Origin: Modestobacter italicus
GTDB taxonomy: Bacteria; Actinomycetota; Actinomycetes; Mycobacteriales; Geodermatophilaceae
Assembly: GCF_000306785.1 (NCBI RefSeq)
Contig: NC_017955.1
Location: 3,596,001 to 3,660,000 of the forward strand
Length of the DNA stretch: 64,000 nucleotides
Direction: 5' to 3'
A program made the translations under genes and the position numbers. Under the pieces are notes generated by a model that saw only the letters and a program-made list of their open reading frames with translations, was not told the DNA's origin and did not search any database. Numbering within the stretch: position 1 is the stretch's first letter; every line of letters begins with the position of its first letter. Shown here in pieces: positions 1 through 13,573 of this stretch.

Positions 1-1367
1 GGGAGCCGGCGGCGCTGACCGAGGTCGCCGCGGTGCTCGGCACGGCGGTCGCCGGCCTGCTGGTCGCGCTGCGCGCCCGGCGGCCGGTCTCGGAGATCGC
101 GCTGGTCACCGCGGCACCGTGGTGGGTCACCGGGATCGTCACCGGTGCCCACCTGGTGTGGACGACGACCGCCGGGTCCGCCCTCGTCGCCGGGCTGCTG
201 CTCGTCGCCGCAGCCGGCGCCCTGCTCGCGCTGCGCCGGCGGCCGTCACTCCGGCCGCTGCTCGGCCCGCGCCCGGCGGTGCCTGTGCTCGCGGGGATGG
301 TCACCGGCGCCGCGGTCGCCGGGGTGCTGCAGGCGGTCGGCCCGGCGGGTGTGCCCGCGGCGGGGTACGTCGGGTTGGCCACCGCAGCGCTGGTCGGGCA
401 GTTCGCCTCACCGCGCCCGCACTCGCTGGTGCGCCCGGCCGGTCTCGCTCTCGCCGGCACGGTCACCGGGGCCTCCGTCGTCCGGCTGCTGGTCGACGGC
501 CATCTGACGGCGCTGGCGCTGCTGCTGCTCACCGCGGCGGCACCGGCGGTGCTGGTCGCCGCCCGGCAGCCCGTCGACCGGCCCGGGGCGCTGCCGGTCT
601 CGGTCGGCTGCCTGGCCGGGTCCGCGCTGCTGGCCGAGGCCGACGGGTCGCTGGCGCCCGGCTGGACCGGACCGCTGCTGATGGCGCTGGCGGTGGTCGC
701 GCTGGCCGCGGCCACCCTGGAGCGCCACCAGCGGGCGGAGGTGCCGCTGGCGGCCTCCGCCGTGGTGGTGGGCGTGGTCGCCGCGGTCCACGTCGCGCGC
801 ACCGGCGACGCGACGGCCGCCTCGGTCGCGCTGGCCGTGCTGGGTGCCGCGCTGGTCGGCTACGCCGACCGCACCGGACGGGTCCCGGCCCGGGCCGGCG
901 GCTGCGCGGCGCTCGTCGTCGCGGCCTGGCTCACCGTCGGGGACGCCGGGGTGCGCGTCCCGGAGGCCTACACGCTGCCCCTGGCGGCGGTGCTGCTGCT
1001 GTTCGCCGGCCGCCGGCTGAGGACCGGCGACTCCTGGTCGGCGTGGGGTCCGGCGCTCGCCGCGGCGTTCGGCCCCTCGGTGGTGCTGAGCCTGGTGCAG
1101 CCGCACCTGCTGCGGGTGCTGCTCGTCGTCGTCGCCGCCACGCTCACCACGCTCGCGGCCACCCGCGGTGGGGTCCGGGCACCGTTCCTGGTCGGCGCGG
1201 CCAGCCTCGTCGTCGTCGCCCTCGGACGGCTGGCCGCGGTGCTGCCGGCGGCCGGGTCGGTCGCGGTGGCCGTCGCCGGCGTGCTGCTGCTCGGCGTCGG
1301 GGCGGGCTACGAGAGCCGGCGCCGCCAGGCCCGCGAGGCGGTCGCCTCCCTCGCCGACATGCGCTGA
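1..1367 (+). CDS. Polytopic membrane protein, C-terminal part (5' end outside window)
   Basis: The reading frame is open from the third base of the window, so the gene begins upstream; the GTG at 33 is only an internal codon. About 450 residues are visible and consist almost entirely of Ala/Val/Leu-rich hydrophobic segments of roughly 20 residues separated by short Arg-rich loops, which I estimate as 14 or more membrane spans. The protein ends in a charged cytoplasmic tail (ESRRRQAREAVASLADMR). This layout resembles the large actinobacterial membrane proteins annotated as SCO7613 C-terminal domain proteins, but that assignment rests on general appearance only. No catalytic motif is visible and no function is proposed. 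A strong hairpin follows the stop codon. Confidence 0.7.
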   Translation, partial: EPAALTEVAAVLGTAVAGLLVALRARRPVSEIALVTAAPWWVTGIVTGAHLVWTTTAGSALVAGLLLVAAAGALLALRRRPSLRPLLGPRPAVPVLAGMVTGAAVAGVLQAVGPAGVPAAGYVGLATAALVGQFASPRPHSLVRPAGLALAGTVTGASVVRLLVDGHLTALALLLLTAAAPAVLVAARQPVDRPGALPVSVGCLAGSALLAEADGSLAPGWTGPLLMALAVVALAAATLERHQRAEVPLAASAVVVGVVAAVHVARTGDATAASVALAVLGAALVGYADRTGRVPARAGGCAALVVAAWLTVGDAGVRVPEAYTLPLAAVLLLFAGRRLRTGDSWSAWGPALAAAFGPSVVLSLVQPHLLRVLLVVVAATLTTLAATRGGVRAPFLVGAASLVVVALGRLAAVLPAAGSVAVAVAGVLLLGVGAGYESRRRQAREAVASLADMR

Positions 1368-1368
1368 C

Positions 1369-1404
1369 GCAGGACCACCGAGAGCGCGTTCTTGGTGGTC
1401 CTGC
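1369..1404. terminator. Bidirectional hairpin terminator
   Basis: A 15-bp stem (1369-1383 with 1390-1404, one G-U pair) closes a 6-nt loop. It sits between two convergent genes, 1 bp after the stop of the membrane protein and 3 bp after the stop of the GNAT gene on the other strand. There is no U-tract, as is usual in very GC-rich actinobacteria. Confidence 0.7.
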
Positions 1405-1407
1405 GGG

Positions 1408-2037
1408 TCAGGAGTCGAAGAGGACCTCGGCGCCGACCGGGCGGTAGCCGGCGGCCAGGAAGGAGCGCAGCGAGGCCACGTTGGCGGGTGCGACCTGCGC
1501 CCACAGCGGGGCTCCGCCGGGCACCAGCGCGGGCGCGGCGAGGGCGAGCGCCGTCCCCAGGCCGCGGCCCTGGGCGGCCGGGTCGACCTCCAGGCTGACC
1601 TCCCAGCGGCCGCACACGCCCCGGCCGAGGGTGACCAGCGCGACGCCGTCCGGCGTCCTCCAGACCCGGACGTCGGTGCGGTGCCGGAGGGCCCGCTGCA
1701 CCCGGGGGTGCTGCCGGACGTCGGCCTCGACCAGCTCCAGGCCGCGCTCGACCGGGGCGGTCGGCGCGACCAGGACGGCGTCGAGGACCCCGGGCTCCGC
1801 GCCGACCCGGTCGGCGAGCGCCGCCAGGAACCGGGCGCCCAGCGGCGCGGCGACCGGGTCGTGCGCGACCTGCGCGGCCACCCACGCCGGGTCGACGTCG
1901 GCCGCGACCACGTGCCAGGCGCTGCCACCGACGACGAGAGCCGGCGCCCGCCGCCCGTCGAGGAGCGAGGGCGCCGGCACGGTCGTGACGGTCGCATCGG
2001 CCGGAGGGGTCTCCCCCGCGGCCAGCCGCTCGAGCAC
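1408..2037 (-). CDS. GNAT-family N-acetyltransferase
   Basis: The C-terminal 100 residues carry the acetyl-CoA binding signature of the GNAT fold: beta strand WEVSLEVDP, then the pyrophosphate loop AAQGRGLGTALA and the later strand ANVASLRSFLAAGYRPVG. The N-terminal half (DPAWVAAQVAHDP...LGARFLAALADRVG) looks like the GNAT-associated domain found in actinobacterial proteins of about 210 residues. The substrate is unknown. The frame stays open upstream to 2178, but that part would run through a dispersed repeat and into sufT, so I place the start at GTG 2037 (209 residues); a start a few codons earlier near 2055 is possible. The gene is downstream of and on the same strand as sufT and may be read through from the suf operon. 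Confidence 0.75.
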   Translation of the reverse strand: MLERLAAGETPPADATVTTVPAPSLLDGRRAPALVVGGSAWHVVAADVDPAWVAAQVAHDPVAAPLGARFLAALADRVGAEPGVLDAVLVAPTAPVERGLELVEADVRQHPRVQRALRHRTDVRVWRTPDGVALVTLGRGVCGRWEVSLEVDPAAQGRGLGTALALAAPALVPGGAPLWAQVAPANVASLRSFLAAGYRPVGAEVLFDS

Positions 2038-2053
2038 GTCGAGCAGTTGGTGG

Positions 2054-2111
2054 CCCCTCCGCAGGGGCCCGCCCCGAGCCTGCGAGGGGTGGGGGGCGGA
2101 GGGGTCCTTCG
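2054..2111 (-). repeat. Dispersed structured 3' element, copy A (after sufT)
   Basis: It begins directly after the sufT stop codon (CGAAGGACCCCTCCGCC...) and folds as an outer stem CCCCTCCGC/GCGGAGGGG around an inner stem CCCACCCC/GGGGCGGG capped by TCGCAGGCTC. Related copies follow secG (22396-22470) and treY (63302-63380); stem bases change in pairs between copies. It is likely a transcription terminator or a REP-like element. Confidence 0.75.
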
Positions 2112-2483
2112 TCAGACCCGGAACCCGAGGGCGCGCAGCTGCTCGCGGCCGTCGTCGGTGATCTTGTCGGGGCCCCACGGCGGCATCCAGACCCAGTTGA
2201 TCCGGATGTCGTCGACGAGGCCGGGGCCGGGGCCGCCGGTGAGCGCCTGGCGGGCCTGGTCCTCGATGACGTCGGTCAGCGGGCAGGCGGCCGAGGTCAG
2301 CGTCATGTCGATGATCGCGACGTTGGCCTCGGTGTCGATGTCCAGGCCGTAGACCAGGCCCAGGTCGACGACGTTGACGCCGAGCTCGGGGTCGACGACG
2401 TCGCGCATGGCCTCCTCGACGTCCTCGAGCAGCGCGGACTTGCCGCCGTAGATGCCGGCGTCCGGGGTGGTGGGCTCGGTCAT
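2112..2483 (-). CDS. sufT: SufT-like metal-sulfur cluster assembly factor (DUF59/MIP18 family)
   Basis: This 123-residue protein belongs to the DUF59 (PaaD/MIP18-like) family, accessory factors that help transfer or mature Fe-S clusters on client proteins in the cytosol. The diagnostic DPELGVNVVDLGLVYGL block lies near residues 25-45 and is followed by MTLTSAACPLTD containing the conserved Cys, and WVWMPPWGPDKIT near the C-terminus. The start is set at ATG 2483, one base after the sufU stop; the longer frame to 2516 would run into sufU. It is the last gene of the suf operon, the usual place in Actinobacteria. A structured repeat begins directly after its stop. Confidence 0.93.
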   Translation of the reverse strand: MTEPTTPDAGIYGGKSALLEDVEEAMRDVVDPELGVNVVDLGLVYGLDIDTEANVAIIDMTLTSAACPLTDVIEDQARQALTGGPGPGLVDDIRINWVWMPPWGPDKITDDGREQLRALGFRV

Positions 2484-2484
2484 G

Positions 2485-2945
2485 TCAGCTCTTTTCTTCC
2501 GAGGTCGACAGAGCACGGGCGCTCGCGTCCTTGAGCGCCATCCAGCTCATCAGGGCGCACTTGACCCGGGCCGGGTACTTCGAGACGCCGGCGAACGCGA
2601 CGGCGTCCTCCAGGTCGTCCTCGAGCTCCTCGGCCACCGCGGTGTCGCCCTTGCTCTGCATCAGCCGCATGAACTGCTCGCCGGTGCCGAGCGCCGTGGT
2701 CACGTCCTTGCCGATGACCAGGTCGTACATCGCCGACACCGACGCCTGGCTGATCGAGCAGCCCATGCCCTCGTAGGAGACGTCGGCGATCGTGTCGCCC
2801 TCCAGGTGCACCCGCAGGGTCACCTCGTCACCGCACGTCGGGTTCACGTGGTGCACCTCGGCCTCGTACGGGTCGCGGAGTCCGCGCCCGTGGGGGTTCC
2901 GGTAGTGGTCCAGGATGATGTCCTGGTACATCGACTGCAGCTGCA

Positions 2946-2946
<1 letters not shown>
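2485..2946 (-). CDS. sufU: SufU, zinc-dependent sulfurtransferase / Fe-S assembly protein
   Basis: SufU accepts persulfide sulfur from the cysteine desulfurase SufS and passes it to the SufBCD scaffold; in Gram-positive bacteria it is a Zn protein rather than a true IscU scaffold. The three conserved Cys are visible at residues 38 (NPTCGD), 63 (MGCSISQ) and 129 (RVKCAL), with Asp40 next to the first, and the insertion typical of SufU over IscU lies between residues 80 and 115. Length is 153 residues, normal for the family. Its ATG overlaps the sufS stop by one base (TGATG), indicating translational coupling. Confidence 0.96.
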
Positions 2947-5113
<2,167 letters not shown>

Positions 5114-5127
5114 GGGGTCCTTGCTCC

Positions 5128-5484
5128 TCAGTGGGTGGCCGCGGCGAGGGGGGCGTCGACGTCGGCATCCAGATCGATGTAGACGTCGTCGCCCTCCACC
5201 CGGACCGGGTAGACGGGGACCGGCTCGGTGGCCGGGAGGTTGGTGGGCTGACCGGTGCGCAGGTCGAAGCAGGAGCCGTGCAGCGCGCACTCGATGGTGG
5301 GCGCGCCGTCGAACTCCTCGACCTCGCCGTCGGTCAGGGGGATGTCGGCGTGCGAGCAGCGGTCCTCGAGGGCGTAGAGCTCGCCGTCGAAGTCCACGAC
5401 CGCGACGTCGACGTCCGGCAGCTCGATCCGCAGCGACCCGTCCTCGGGCACGTCGGACCGGGCGCACACCCGCTCGAAGGCCAT
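5128..5484 (-). CDS. Rieske-type [2Fe-2S] ferredoxin in the suf operon
   Basis: A 118-residue non-heme iron oxygenase-type ferredoxin. Cluster ligands are visible as C43-S-H45 in DRCSHADIPL and C66-A-L-H69 in IECALHGSCF. Such a small Rieske protein between sufD and sufC is typical for actinobacterial suf operons; its role there (electron donor for cluster assembly or a client) is not established. It starts at ATG 5484, 3 bp after the sufD stop, and is followed by sufC after 14 bp. Confidence 0.93.
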   Translation of the reverse strand: MAFERVCARSDVPEDGSLRIELPDVDVAVVDFDGELYALEDRCSHADIPLTDGEVEEFDGAPTIECALHGSCFDLRTGQPTNLPATEPVPVYPVRVEGDDVYIDLDADVDAPLAAATH

Positions 5485-5487
5485 CGG

Positions 5488-6807
5488 TCAGGCCACCTCG
5501 ACCGGCTGCTCCTCGAGGTCCGGCAGCGCACCGAGGCGGGCCTCGATGGTCGTCATGAGCCGGTCCTGGAGGGCGGGGATGCCGATGTGCTGGACGACGT
5601 CGGCGAAGAAGCCGCGCACGACCAGGCGACGCGCGGTCTCGGCGTCGATGCCGCGGGAGCAGAGGTAGAACAGCTGCTCGTCGTCGAACCGGCCGGTGGC
5701 GCTGGCGTGGCCGGCGCCGACGATCTCGCCGGTCTCGATCTCCAGGTTGGGCACCGAGTCGGCGCGGGCGCCGTCGGTGAGCACCAGGTTGCGGTTGAGC
5801 TCGTAGGTGTCGGTGCCGGTGGCCGCGGGCCGGATCCGGACGTCGCCGATCCAGACGGTGCGCGCGTTCTCGCCCTGCAGCGCACCCTTGTAGACGACGT
5901 TGCTGCGGCAGTTCGGCGTGCCGTGGTCGACCCAGAGCCGGTGCTCCTGGTGCTGGGTCTCGTCGGCGAAGTACAGCCCGAAGAGGTCCACCGAGCCGCC
6001 GGGGCCGGCGTACTGGACGTTGCTCACCAGCCGGACGAGGTCGCCGCCGAGGGTGACCACGACCTGCTTGAGGGAGGCGTCCCGGCCGACGACGGCGTCG
6101 TACTGACCGCCGTGCACGGTGCCGGGGGCCCACTCCTGCACCGAGACGACGGTGAGCTGCGCGCCGTCGCCGAGCAGGAAGGCCACGCCACCGGAGTAGC
6201 GGGCCAGGCCGGCGTGGTCGAGCACGACGGTGGCCTGCGCGAACTGGCCGACCTCGACGACCAGCTGGCCCCAGACGACGTCCTCGCTGCCGGTGCCGGA
6301 CAGCCGCAGGCTGACCGGGCGGTCGAGGACGGCCTCCTTGGCGATCCGCAGCACGTCGGCGCCGTCGCTGTTCACCCGGGTGAGGGCGGCCAGCCGGTCG
6401 ACCGGCTCGGGCAGCCCGTCCAGCAGCGGGTCGCCGGCCGGCACCGAGGTCAGCTCGACGCCCTCGGGCAGGTCGGTCTCCCACTGCAGCCGAGTCGTGG
6501 ACGGCGCGCCGTCCAGCAGCGCGCGGACGCGGCGGAGCGGGGTGAACCGCCACTCCTCCTCCCGGCCGGTGGGCCGGGGGAAGGCGTCCGGGTCGTTGGA
6601 CGTGAAGCGCTCGGCCGGCGAGCCGGTCGGCGCCGGACCACCGTGCGAGTGCGCCCCGGGGGGCGTGTCGCCGGCGGACCCGGTGCCCGGAGCGGGGGTG
6701 GTCGGGGGGCCGGCCTGCGCGCCCACGCCCGGAGCGAACAGCTCCGAGGCGAGGGCGGCCGACTCGGCGGGGCCGGCGACGGTGGCCGGGGAGTTCTGGT
6801 CGGACAT
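5488..6807 (-). CDS. sufD: SufD, Fe-S assembly scaffold subunit
   Basis: Partner of SufB and SufC in the scaffold complex. The 439-residue protein shows the beta-helical SufBD core, including LNRNLVLTDGARADSVPNLEIETGEI and the C-terminal AGHASATGRFDDEQLFYLCSRGI with the conserved His. Residues 1-70 form a Pro/Gly/Thr-rich low-complexity leader that precedes the first conserved segment (EEEWRFTPL, about residue 84); longer than in most SufD proteins. The ATG overlaps the sufB stop (TGATG), which fixes the start and argues for coupling. Confidence 0.95.
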   Translation of the reverse strand: MSDQNSPATVAGPAESAALASELFAPGVGAQAGPPTTPAPGTGSAGDTPPGAHSHGGPAPTGSPAERFTSNDPDAFPRPTGREEEWRFTPLRRVRALLDGAPSTTRLQWETDLPEGVELTSVPAGDPLLDGLPEPVDRLAALTRVNSDGADVLRIAKEAVLDRPVSLRLSGTGSEDVVWGQLVVEVGQFAQATVVLDHAGLARYSGGVAFLLGDGAQLTVVSVQEWAPGTVHGGQYDAVVGRDASLKQVVVTLGGDLVRLVSNVQYAGPGGSVDLFGLYFADETQHQEHRLWVDHGTPNCRSNVVYKGALQGENARTVWIGDVRIRPAATGTDTYELNRNLVLTDGARADSVPNLEIETGEIVGAGHASATGRFDDEQLFYLCSRGIDAETARRLVVRGFFADVVQHIGIPALQDRLMTTIEARLGALPDLEEQPVEVA

Positions 6808-8246
6808 CAGCCGACGGCACCTTCCATCTGCAGTTCGATCAGGCGGTTCAGCTCGAGGGCGTACTCCATCGGGAGCTCCCGGGCGATCGGCTCGACGAAG
6901 CCGCGCACGACCATCGCCATCGCCTCGTCCTCGGACAGCCCGCGGCTCATCAGGTAGAAGAGCTGGTCGTCGCTGACCCGGGAGACGGTCGCCTCGTGGC
7001 CCATGGACACGTCGTCCTCACGGACGTCGACGTAGGGGTAGGTGTCCGAGCGGCTGATCGTGTCGACCAGCAGCGCGTCGCACTTCACCGTCGACCGGGA
7101 GCCGTAGGCGCCCTCGTCGATCTGCACCAGGCCGCGGTAGGAGGTGCGGCCACCGCCCCGGGCGACCGACTTCGACACGATCGTCGAGGAGGTGTGCGGC
7201 GCGGCGTGCACCATCTTGGCGCCGGCGTCCTGGTGCTGGCCCTCGCCGGCGAAGGCGATGGACATGACCTCGCCCTTGGCGTGCTCACCGGTCATCCAGA
7301 CGGCGGGGTACTTCATCGTCACCTTGGAGCCGATGTTGCCGTCGACCCACTCCATGGTCGCGCCCTCGTGGGCCACGGCCCGCTTGGTGACCAGGTTGTA
7401 GACGTTGTTCGACCAGTTCTGGATGGTCGTGTACCGGCAGCGCGCGTTCTTCTTGACGATGATCTCCACGACCGCGGAGTGCAGCGAGTCGGTCTTGTAG
7501 ATCGGCGCGGTGCAGCCCTCGACGTAGTGCACGTAGGCACCCTCGTCGATGATCATGAGGGTCCGCTCGAACTGGCCCATGTTCTCGGTGTTGATCCGGA
7601 AGTAGGCCTGCAGCGGGATCTCGACGTGGACGCCCTTGGGCACGTAGATGAACGAGCCGCCGGACCACACCGCGGTGTTCAGCGCGGCGAACTTGTTGTC
7701 CCCGGCCGGGATGACCGAGCCGAAGTACTCCCGGAAGAGCTCCGGCTGCTCGCGCAGGGCCGTGTCGGTGTCCAGGAACAGGACGCCCTGCTCCTCGAGG
7801 TCCTCGCGGATCTTGTGGTAGACGACCTCGGACTCGTACTGGGCCGCGACGCCGGAGACCAGCCGCTGCTTCTCGGCCTCCGGGATGCCCAGCTTGTCGT
7901 AGGTGTTCTTGATGTCGTCGGGCAGGTCGTCCCACGAGGCGGCCTGCGCCTCGGTCGACCGCACGAAGTACTTGATGTTCTGGAAGTCGATCCCGGACAG
8001 GTCCGAGCCCCAGTCGGGCATCGGCTTCTTGCCGAAGATCTTGAGCGCCTTGAGGCGCCGCTCGAGCATCCACTCGGGCTCGTTCTTGCGCCGGGAGATG
8101 TCGCGGACGACGTCCTCGTTGATGCCGCGGGTCGCCGAGGCACCGGCGACGTCGGCGTCCGCCCAGCCGTACTTGTAGCGGCCGAGGGAGTCGATCGCCT
8201 CGTCCTGCGTGAGCGGGGTGCTCACCGGCTGCTGGGTGCTGGTCAT
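6807..8246 (-). CDS. sufB: SufB, Fe-S assembly scaffold subunit
   Basis: Core subunit of the SufBC2D complex on which the nascent cluster is built. The 479 residues match the family over the full length: [12 protein letters not shown] at the N-terminus, the [19 protein letters not shown] block, VEGCTAPIY with the conserved Cys, and the C-terminal [27 protein letters not shown]. No intein is present, unlike in mycobacterial SufB. Its start overlaps the sufR stop by 4 bp, so the regulator and scaffold genes are co-translated. Confidence 0.98.
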   Translation of the reverse strand: MTSTQQPVSTPLTQDEAIDSLGRYKYGWADADVAGASATRGINEDVVRDISRRKNEPEWMLERRLKALKIFGKKPMPDWGSDLSGIDFQNIKYFVRSTEAQAASWDDLPDDIKNTYDKLGIPEAEKQRLVSGVAAQYESEVVYHKIREDLEEQGVLFLDTDTALREQPELFREYFGSVIPAGDNKFAALNTAVWSGGSFIYVPKGVHVEIPLQAYFRINTENMGQFERTLMIIDEGAYVHYVEGCTAPIYKTDSLHSAVVEIIVKKNARCRYTTIQNWSNNVYNLVTKRAVAHEGATMEWVDGNIGSKVTMKYPAVWMTGEHAKGEVMSIAFAGEGQHQDAGAKMVHAAPHTSSTIVSKSVARGGGRTSYRGLVQIDEGAYGSRSTVKCDALLVDTISRSDTYPYVDVREDDVSMGHEATVSRVSDDQLFYLMSRGLSEDEAMAMVVRGFVEPIARELPMEYALELNRLIELQMEGAVG

Positions 8247-9055
8247 GCGGGGGTCCTCTCCCGGTCGATCGAGGGGGTCTTCGTGCTGGCGCCGGCGTCG
8301 TGCGCCGCGGCGCTACCAGCAGGTACAGGGCGTGCAGGAGCTGCTTTGTTCCGAGCCGTCGGGGTGATCTGGGCCGGGATGTGGGTGGTGCAGATCCCGT
8401 CGCCGTGGGCGATCGTGGCCAGCCGCTGCACGTGGGTGCCGACGAGCTTGCTGATCACCGCCGTCTCAGCCTCGCACAGCTGCGGGAACTCGGCCGCGAC
8501 GTGGGCCACCGGGCAGTGGTGCTGGCACAGCTGGCCACCGCTGGAGATCGCCGAGGCGGTCGCCGCGTAGCCCTCCGTGGTCAGCGCGGCCGCGAGCACC
8601 TGCGCCCGGTCGACGGTGACCCCGGCGGCCTCCTCGGCGGACGCGACCGCCGTGGAGCAGCGCTCGGCCAGCCCGGCGAGCTGCTTCTCCGCGACCGCCC
8701 GGACGGCGTCGGGGCCGCCGTGCTCGGCCACGAAGCGCAACGCGGTGAGCGCGAGGTCGTCGTAGGCGTGCGGGAAGGAGGAGCGGCCGGCGTCGGTGAG
8801 GGCGAACCGGCGGGCCGGCCGGCCCCGGCCCCGCTGACCGCCGGGGGCCACCCGCTCGTCCACCCGGCCGGCGGCGAGCAGGCCGTCGAGGTGCCGGCGG
8901 ACGGCGGCCGGGGAGATGCCGAGCCGGGCGGCCAGCTCGGCGGCGCTCTGCGGACCGTGCTCGAGCAGCAGCCCGCTCACCCGGTCACGGGTGCGCCCGT
9001 CCTCGGCCGGCACGGCCGGCGAGGGGACGGCGGCGCGCACCGCAGCGGTTTCCAC
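8243..9055 (-). CDS. sufR: SufR, Fe-S cluster-sensing repressor of the suf operon
   Basis: First gene of the operon. Residues 20-90 form a winged helix-turn-helix ([29 protein letters not shown], then the basic wing [16 protein letters not shown]). The C-terminal sensor domain contains four Cys at 177, 181, 194 and 222, in the C-x3-C-x12-C arrangement that binds a [4Fe-4S] cluster in cyanobacterial and mycobacterial SufR. The family represses its own operon when holo and releases it on cluster loss. The predicted start is GTG 9055, which lies inside the palindromic operator, so the mRNA may be leaderless or have a very short leader. A C-terminal tail of about 40 residues after the last Cys is Ala/Pro-rich. 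Confidence 0.93.
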   Translation of the reverse strand: METAAVRAAVPSPAVPAEDGRTRDRVSGLLLEHGPQSAAELAARLGISPAAVRRHLDGLLAAGRVDERVAPGGQRGRGRPARRFALTDAGRSSFPHAYDDLALTALRFVAEHGGPDAVRAVAEKQLAGLAERCSTAVASAEEAAGVTVDRAQVLAAALTTEGYAATASAISSGGQLCQHHCPVAHVAAEFPQLCEAETAVISKLVGTHVQRLATIAHGDGICTTHIPAQITPTARNKAAPARPVPAGSAAAHDAGASTKTPSIDRERTPA

Positions 9056-9069
9056 AACACGATTGTGTG
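9053..9069. promoter_or_regulatory. SufR-type palindromic operator at the sufR start
   Basis: A perfect inverted repeat CACAA-N5-TTGTG (9053-9067), overlapping the tighter dyad ACAC-GATT-GTGT, covers the sufR start codon. On the minus strand CACAAT could also serve as the -10 box with TTGCGG 16 bp upstream as -35. Position and sequence fit autorepression by SufR; mycobacterial SufR is known to bind an ACAC...TGTG-type palindrome. Confidence 0.6.
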
Positions 9070-9090
9070 CTTAATCGGGGAGCCCGCAAG

Positions 9091-9106
9091 CAAGGCGTGC
9101 CTTACC
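9091..9106. promoter_or_regulatory. Candidate DtxR/IdeR-family iron box upstream of sufR
   Basis: The dyad AAGGC-GT-GCCTT (9092-9103), followed by ACC, resembles the actinobacterial iron-box pattern in which AGG...CCT half-sites face each other. It lies about 35 bp upstream of the sufR start, where a repressor would block the promoter. The match is partial, so this is a suggestion only. Confidence 0.35.
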
Positions 9107-9237
9107 TGCCGCTCCGGAGCGGGGGTCGCCGCTCACCCGGACAGGAGGAGGACACCGCCGCGGCGGGCGCGCAGTGTCGTCCCGACACCCACCGTCGCCC
9201 CGGCCGGCCGGACCGGGGCAGCACGAGGAGGACCGCG

Positions 9238-9747
9238 ATGGTCGAGCCCCCGCCCCGCGACACCCCTGACCGCACGCCCGGCCGGCCACCGGCATCGGGT
9301 GTCGGCACCGCGACGCGGACCGGCCGGCAGGCGACCGGCTCCGGCTACTCGACCTGGACCGAGGAGGGGTTCTCCGGGTGGGCCTGGTTCGCCGGCGGCC
9401 TCATGGTCCTGGTGGGCCTGTTCCAGGTCATGGCCGGGATCACCGCACTGGCGAGCGCGGACTACTACACGATCCCCACCCGCGACCTCGTGGTCGACGC
9501 CAGCTACAGCACCTGGGGCTGGGTGCACCTGGTCCTGGGCCTGGTCATGGTGGTCACGGGCGGGGGGCTGGCGCTCGGCAACGCGGCCGCCCGGGTGGTC
9601 GGCGTCGCGCTGGCGGGGCTCAGCGCCCTCGTGAACCTGCTCTTCCTCACCGCGTCCCCGTTCGCGGGGGCGCTGATCATCGCCCTGGACGTGTTCGTGA
9701 TCTACGCCATCACGGTCCACGGCAACGAGTCCCGGCAGTCGCGCTGA
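9238..9747 (+). CDS. DUF7144-type four-span membrane protein
   Basis: The 169-residue protein begins with a polar Pro/Thr/Arg-rich tail of about 50 residues, followed by GFSGWAWFAGGLMVLVGLFQVMAG and three more hydrophobic segments with the family landmarks SADYYTIP, STWGWVHLVLG and LIIALDVFVIYAITVHG. These are the features of the DUF7144 family, widespread in Actinobacteria and without known function. ATG 9238 is preceded by GAGGAGGA at ideal spacing; the longer frame from 9067 would overlap the sufR promoter. It is divergent from sufR and ends at a strong bidirectional terminator. Confidence 0.85.
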   Translation: MVEPPPRDTPDRTPGRPPASGVGTATRTGRQATGSGYSTWTEEGFSGWAWFAGGLMVLVGLFQVMAGITALASADYYTIPTRDLVVDASYSTWGWVHLVLGLVMVVTGGGLALGNAAARVVGVALAGLSALVNLLFLTASPFAGALIIALDVFVIYAITVHGNESRQSR

Positions 9748-9749
9748 CG

Positions 9750-9784
9750 CCGGCGCCCTCACCGCTGGGCGGTGAGGGCGCCGG
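9750..9784. terminator. Bidirectional 15-bp hairpin terminator
   Basis: A perfect 15-bp stem (9750-9764 with 9770-9784) closes the 5-nt loop CTGGG. It lies exactly between the stop of the plus-strand DUF7144 gene (9747) and the stop of the minus-strand Clp ATPase gene (9791), so it can end both transcripts. Confidence 0.85.
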
Positions 9785-9790
9785 TTCGGC

Positions 9791-12346
<2,556 letters not shown>

Positions 12347-12507
12347 CTGGAGATGGCCGCCTCTCGTGTCGTGGGGGCGGTGCTCACCTACCCACGGCCG
12401 ACGCTGCGCACCGCAGGGCCTGTGCTCGGCTCCTGCTGGTCCCCGCGCGTCGGGGGTGGGGCGCCGGGCGGCTGATCGGGCCGGGCGGCGAGGGGCACCG
12501 GGGTAAG

Positions 12508-12513
12508 TAGCAT
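12508..12513 (+). promoter_or_regulatory. -10 box for leaderless ctaA mRNA
   Basis: TAGCAT lies 7 nt before the ctaA GTG with no ribosome binding site between, matching the TAnnnT-N6/7-start arrangement of actinobacterial leaderless genes. Confidence 0.5.
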
Positions 12514-12520
12514 CGGTGAC

Positions 12521-13486
12521 GTGTCGGTTCTTCCCGCGTCGTTCCGCTCTCGGATGAACCCGTCCGTCGTCTCCCGGCTCGCGCTGGCCAACGTCGTGGC
12601 CAACGGCGTCATCGTGGTGACCGGCGGCGCCGTCCGGCTCACCGGCTCCGGTCTGGGCTGCCCCACCTGGCCCGAGTGCACCGACGGCAGCATCCGGCCG
12701 ACCCCCGAGCTGGCCGGTCACGGGCTGATCGAGTTCGGCAACCGGTTGCTGACCTTCGCCCTCGTGGTCGTCGCGGTCGCCACCGTCGTCGCGGTGTTCG
12801 CCTCGGCGCGCCGGGACCTGCGCCGGCTGGCGGTGCTGAGCCTGCTCGGCATCCCCGCGCAGGCGCTGCTCGGCGGGGTCACCGTGCTCACCGGGCTCAA
12901 CCCCTGGACGGTCGCCGCGCACTTCCTGCTGTCCATGGTGCTGGTGGCCATCGCGACCGTGCTGTGGCTGCGCTCCCGCGAACCGGGCGTCGGCCAGCTG
13001 GTGGTCCGCCGTCCGTTCGCGCTGCTCGCCACGGGGATCGCCGCCGCGGTGGCCGCCGTCCTCGTGGTCGGCACCGTGGTCACCGGCAGCGGTCCGCACA
13101 GCGGCGACCCGGAGGCCGGGCGCACCGGCTTCGACCCGGAGCTGGTCAGCCAGCTGCACGCCGACGTCGTCTTCCTGCTCATCGGGCTGACCGTCGCGCT
13201 GCTGGTGGCGCTGGCCGCCACCGACTCCCCCGGCCGGGTCCGCCGCGCGGCCCGCGACCTGCTCGTCGTCGAGCTGCTGCAGGGCGTGATCGGCTACGTG
13301 CAGTACTTCACGCACCTGCCCGCGCTGCTGGTGCTGCTGCACATGGCCGGCGCGGTGCTGATCACCGTCTACACGGCCCGGCTGCTCTGGTCGGTCCGCG
13401 GCCCCGCCTCCGAGCTGCCCGTCGGCAGTGACACTGCCGTCCTCCGGACGGCACCGCTGCCAGGAGCCGTTCCCGGGGCGCGATGA
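12521..13486 (+). CDS. ctaA: Heme A synthase (CtaA/COX15)
   Basis: Oxidises the C8 methyl of heme O to the formyl group of heme A for aa3-type cytochrome oxidase. The 321-residue protein has eight hydrophobic spans; the heme-ligand His residues are in [39 protein letters not shown] and [11 protein letters not shown]. The extracytoplasmic loop after TM1 holds the conserved disulfide pair in [10 protein letters not shown]. The start chosen is GTG 12521, placed 7 nt after a TAGCAT -10 box; ATG 12554 is an alternative. It is convergent with ctaB, which makes its substrate. Two short palindromes (13424-13438 and 13437-13451) occur in the last codons. Confidence 0.94.
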   Translation: MSVLPASFRSRMNPSVVSRLALANVVANGVIVVTGGAVRLTGSGLGCPTWPECTDGSIRPTPELAGHGLIEFGNRLLTFALVVVAVATVVAVFASARRDLRRLAVLSLLGIPAQALLGGVTVLTGLNPWTVAAHFLLSMVLVAIATVLWLRSREPGVGQLVVRRPFALLATGIAAAVAAVLVVGTVVTGSGPHSGDPEAGRTGFDPELVSQLHADVVFLLIGLTVALLVALAATDSPGRVRRAARDLLVVELLQGVIGYVQYFTHLPALLVLLHMAGAVLITVYTARLLWSVRGPASELPVGSDTAVLRTAPLPGAVPGAR

Positions 13487-13573
13487 GCCGCTGAGGTCCC
13501 TCCTCGGAGAGCCTCCGGCCCCCCTCGTCGGGACGCGCTCCCGCAGCCGTGGAACGGGCCACCCGCAGTCCCG

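Noticed and set aside
408..1997. Long minus-strand open frame opposite the membrane protein
   Set aside because: It is Arg/Pro/Gly-rich shadow coding with no family pattern, caused by the very high GC content.
2038..2178. Extended N-terminus of the GNAT gene
   Set aside because: The extra codons run through the dispersed repeat and into sufT and give a sequence without family likeness.
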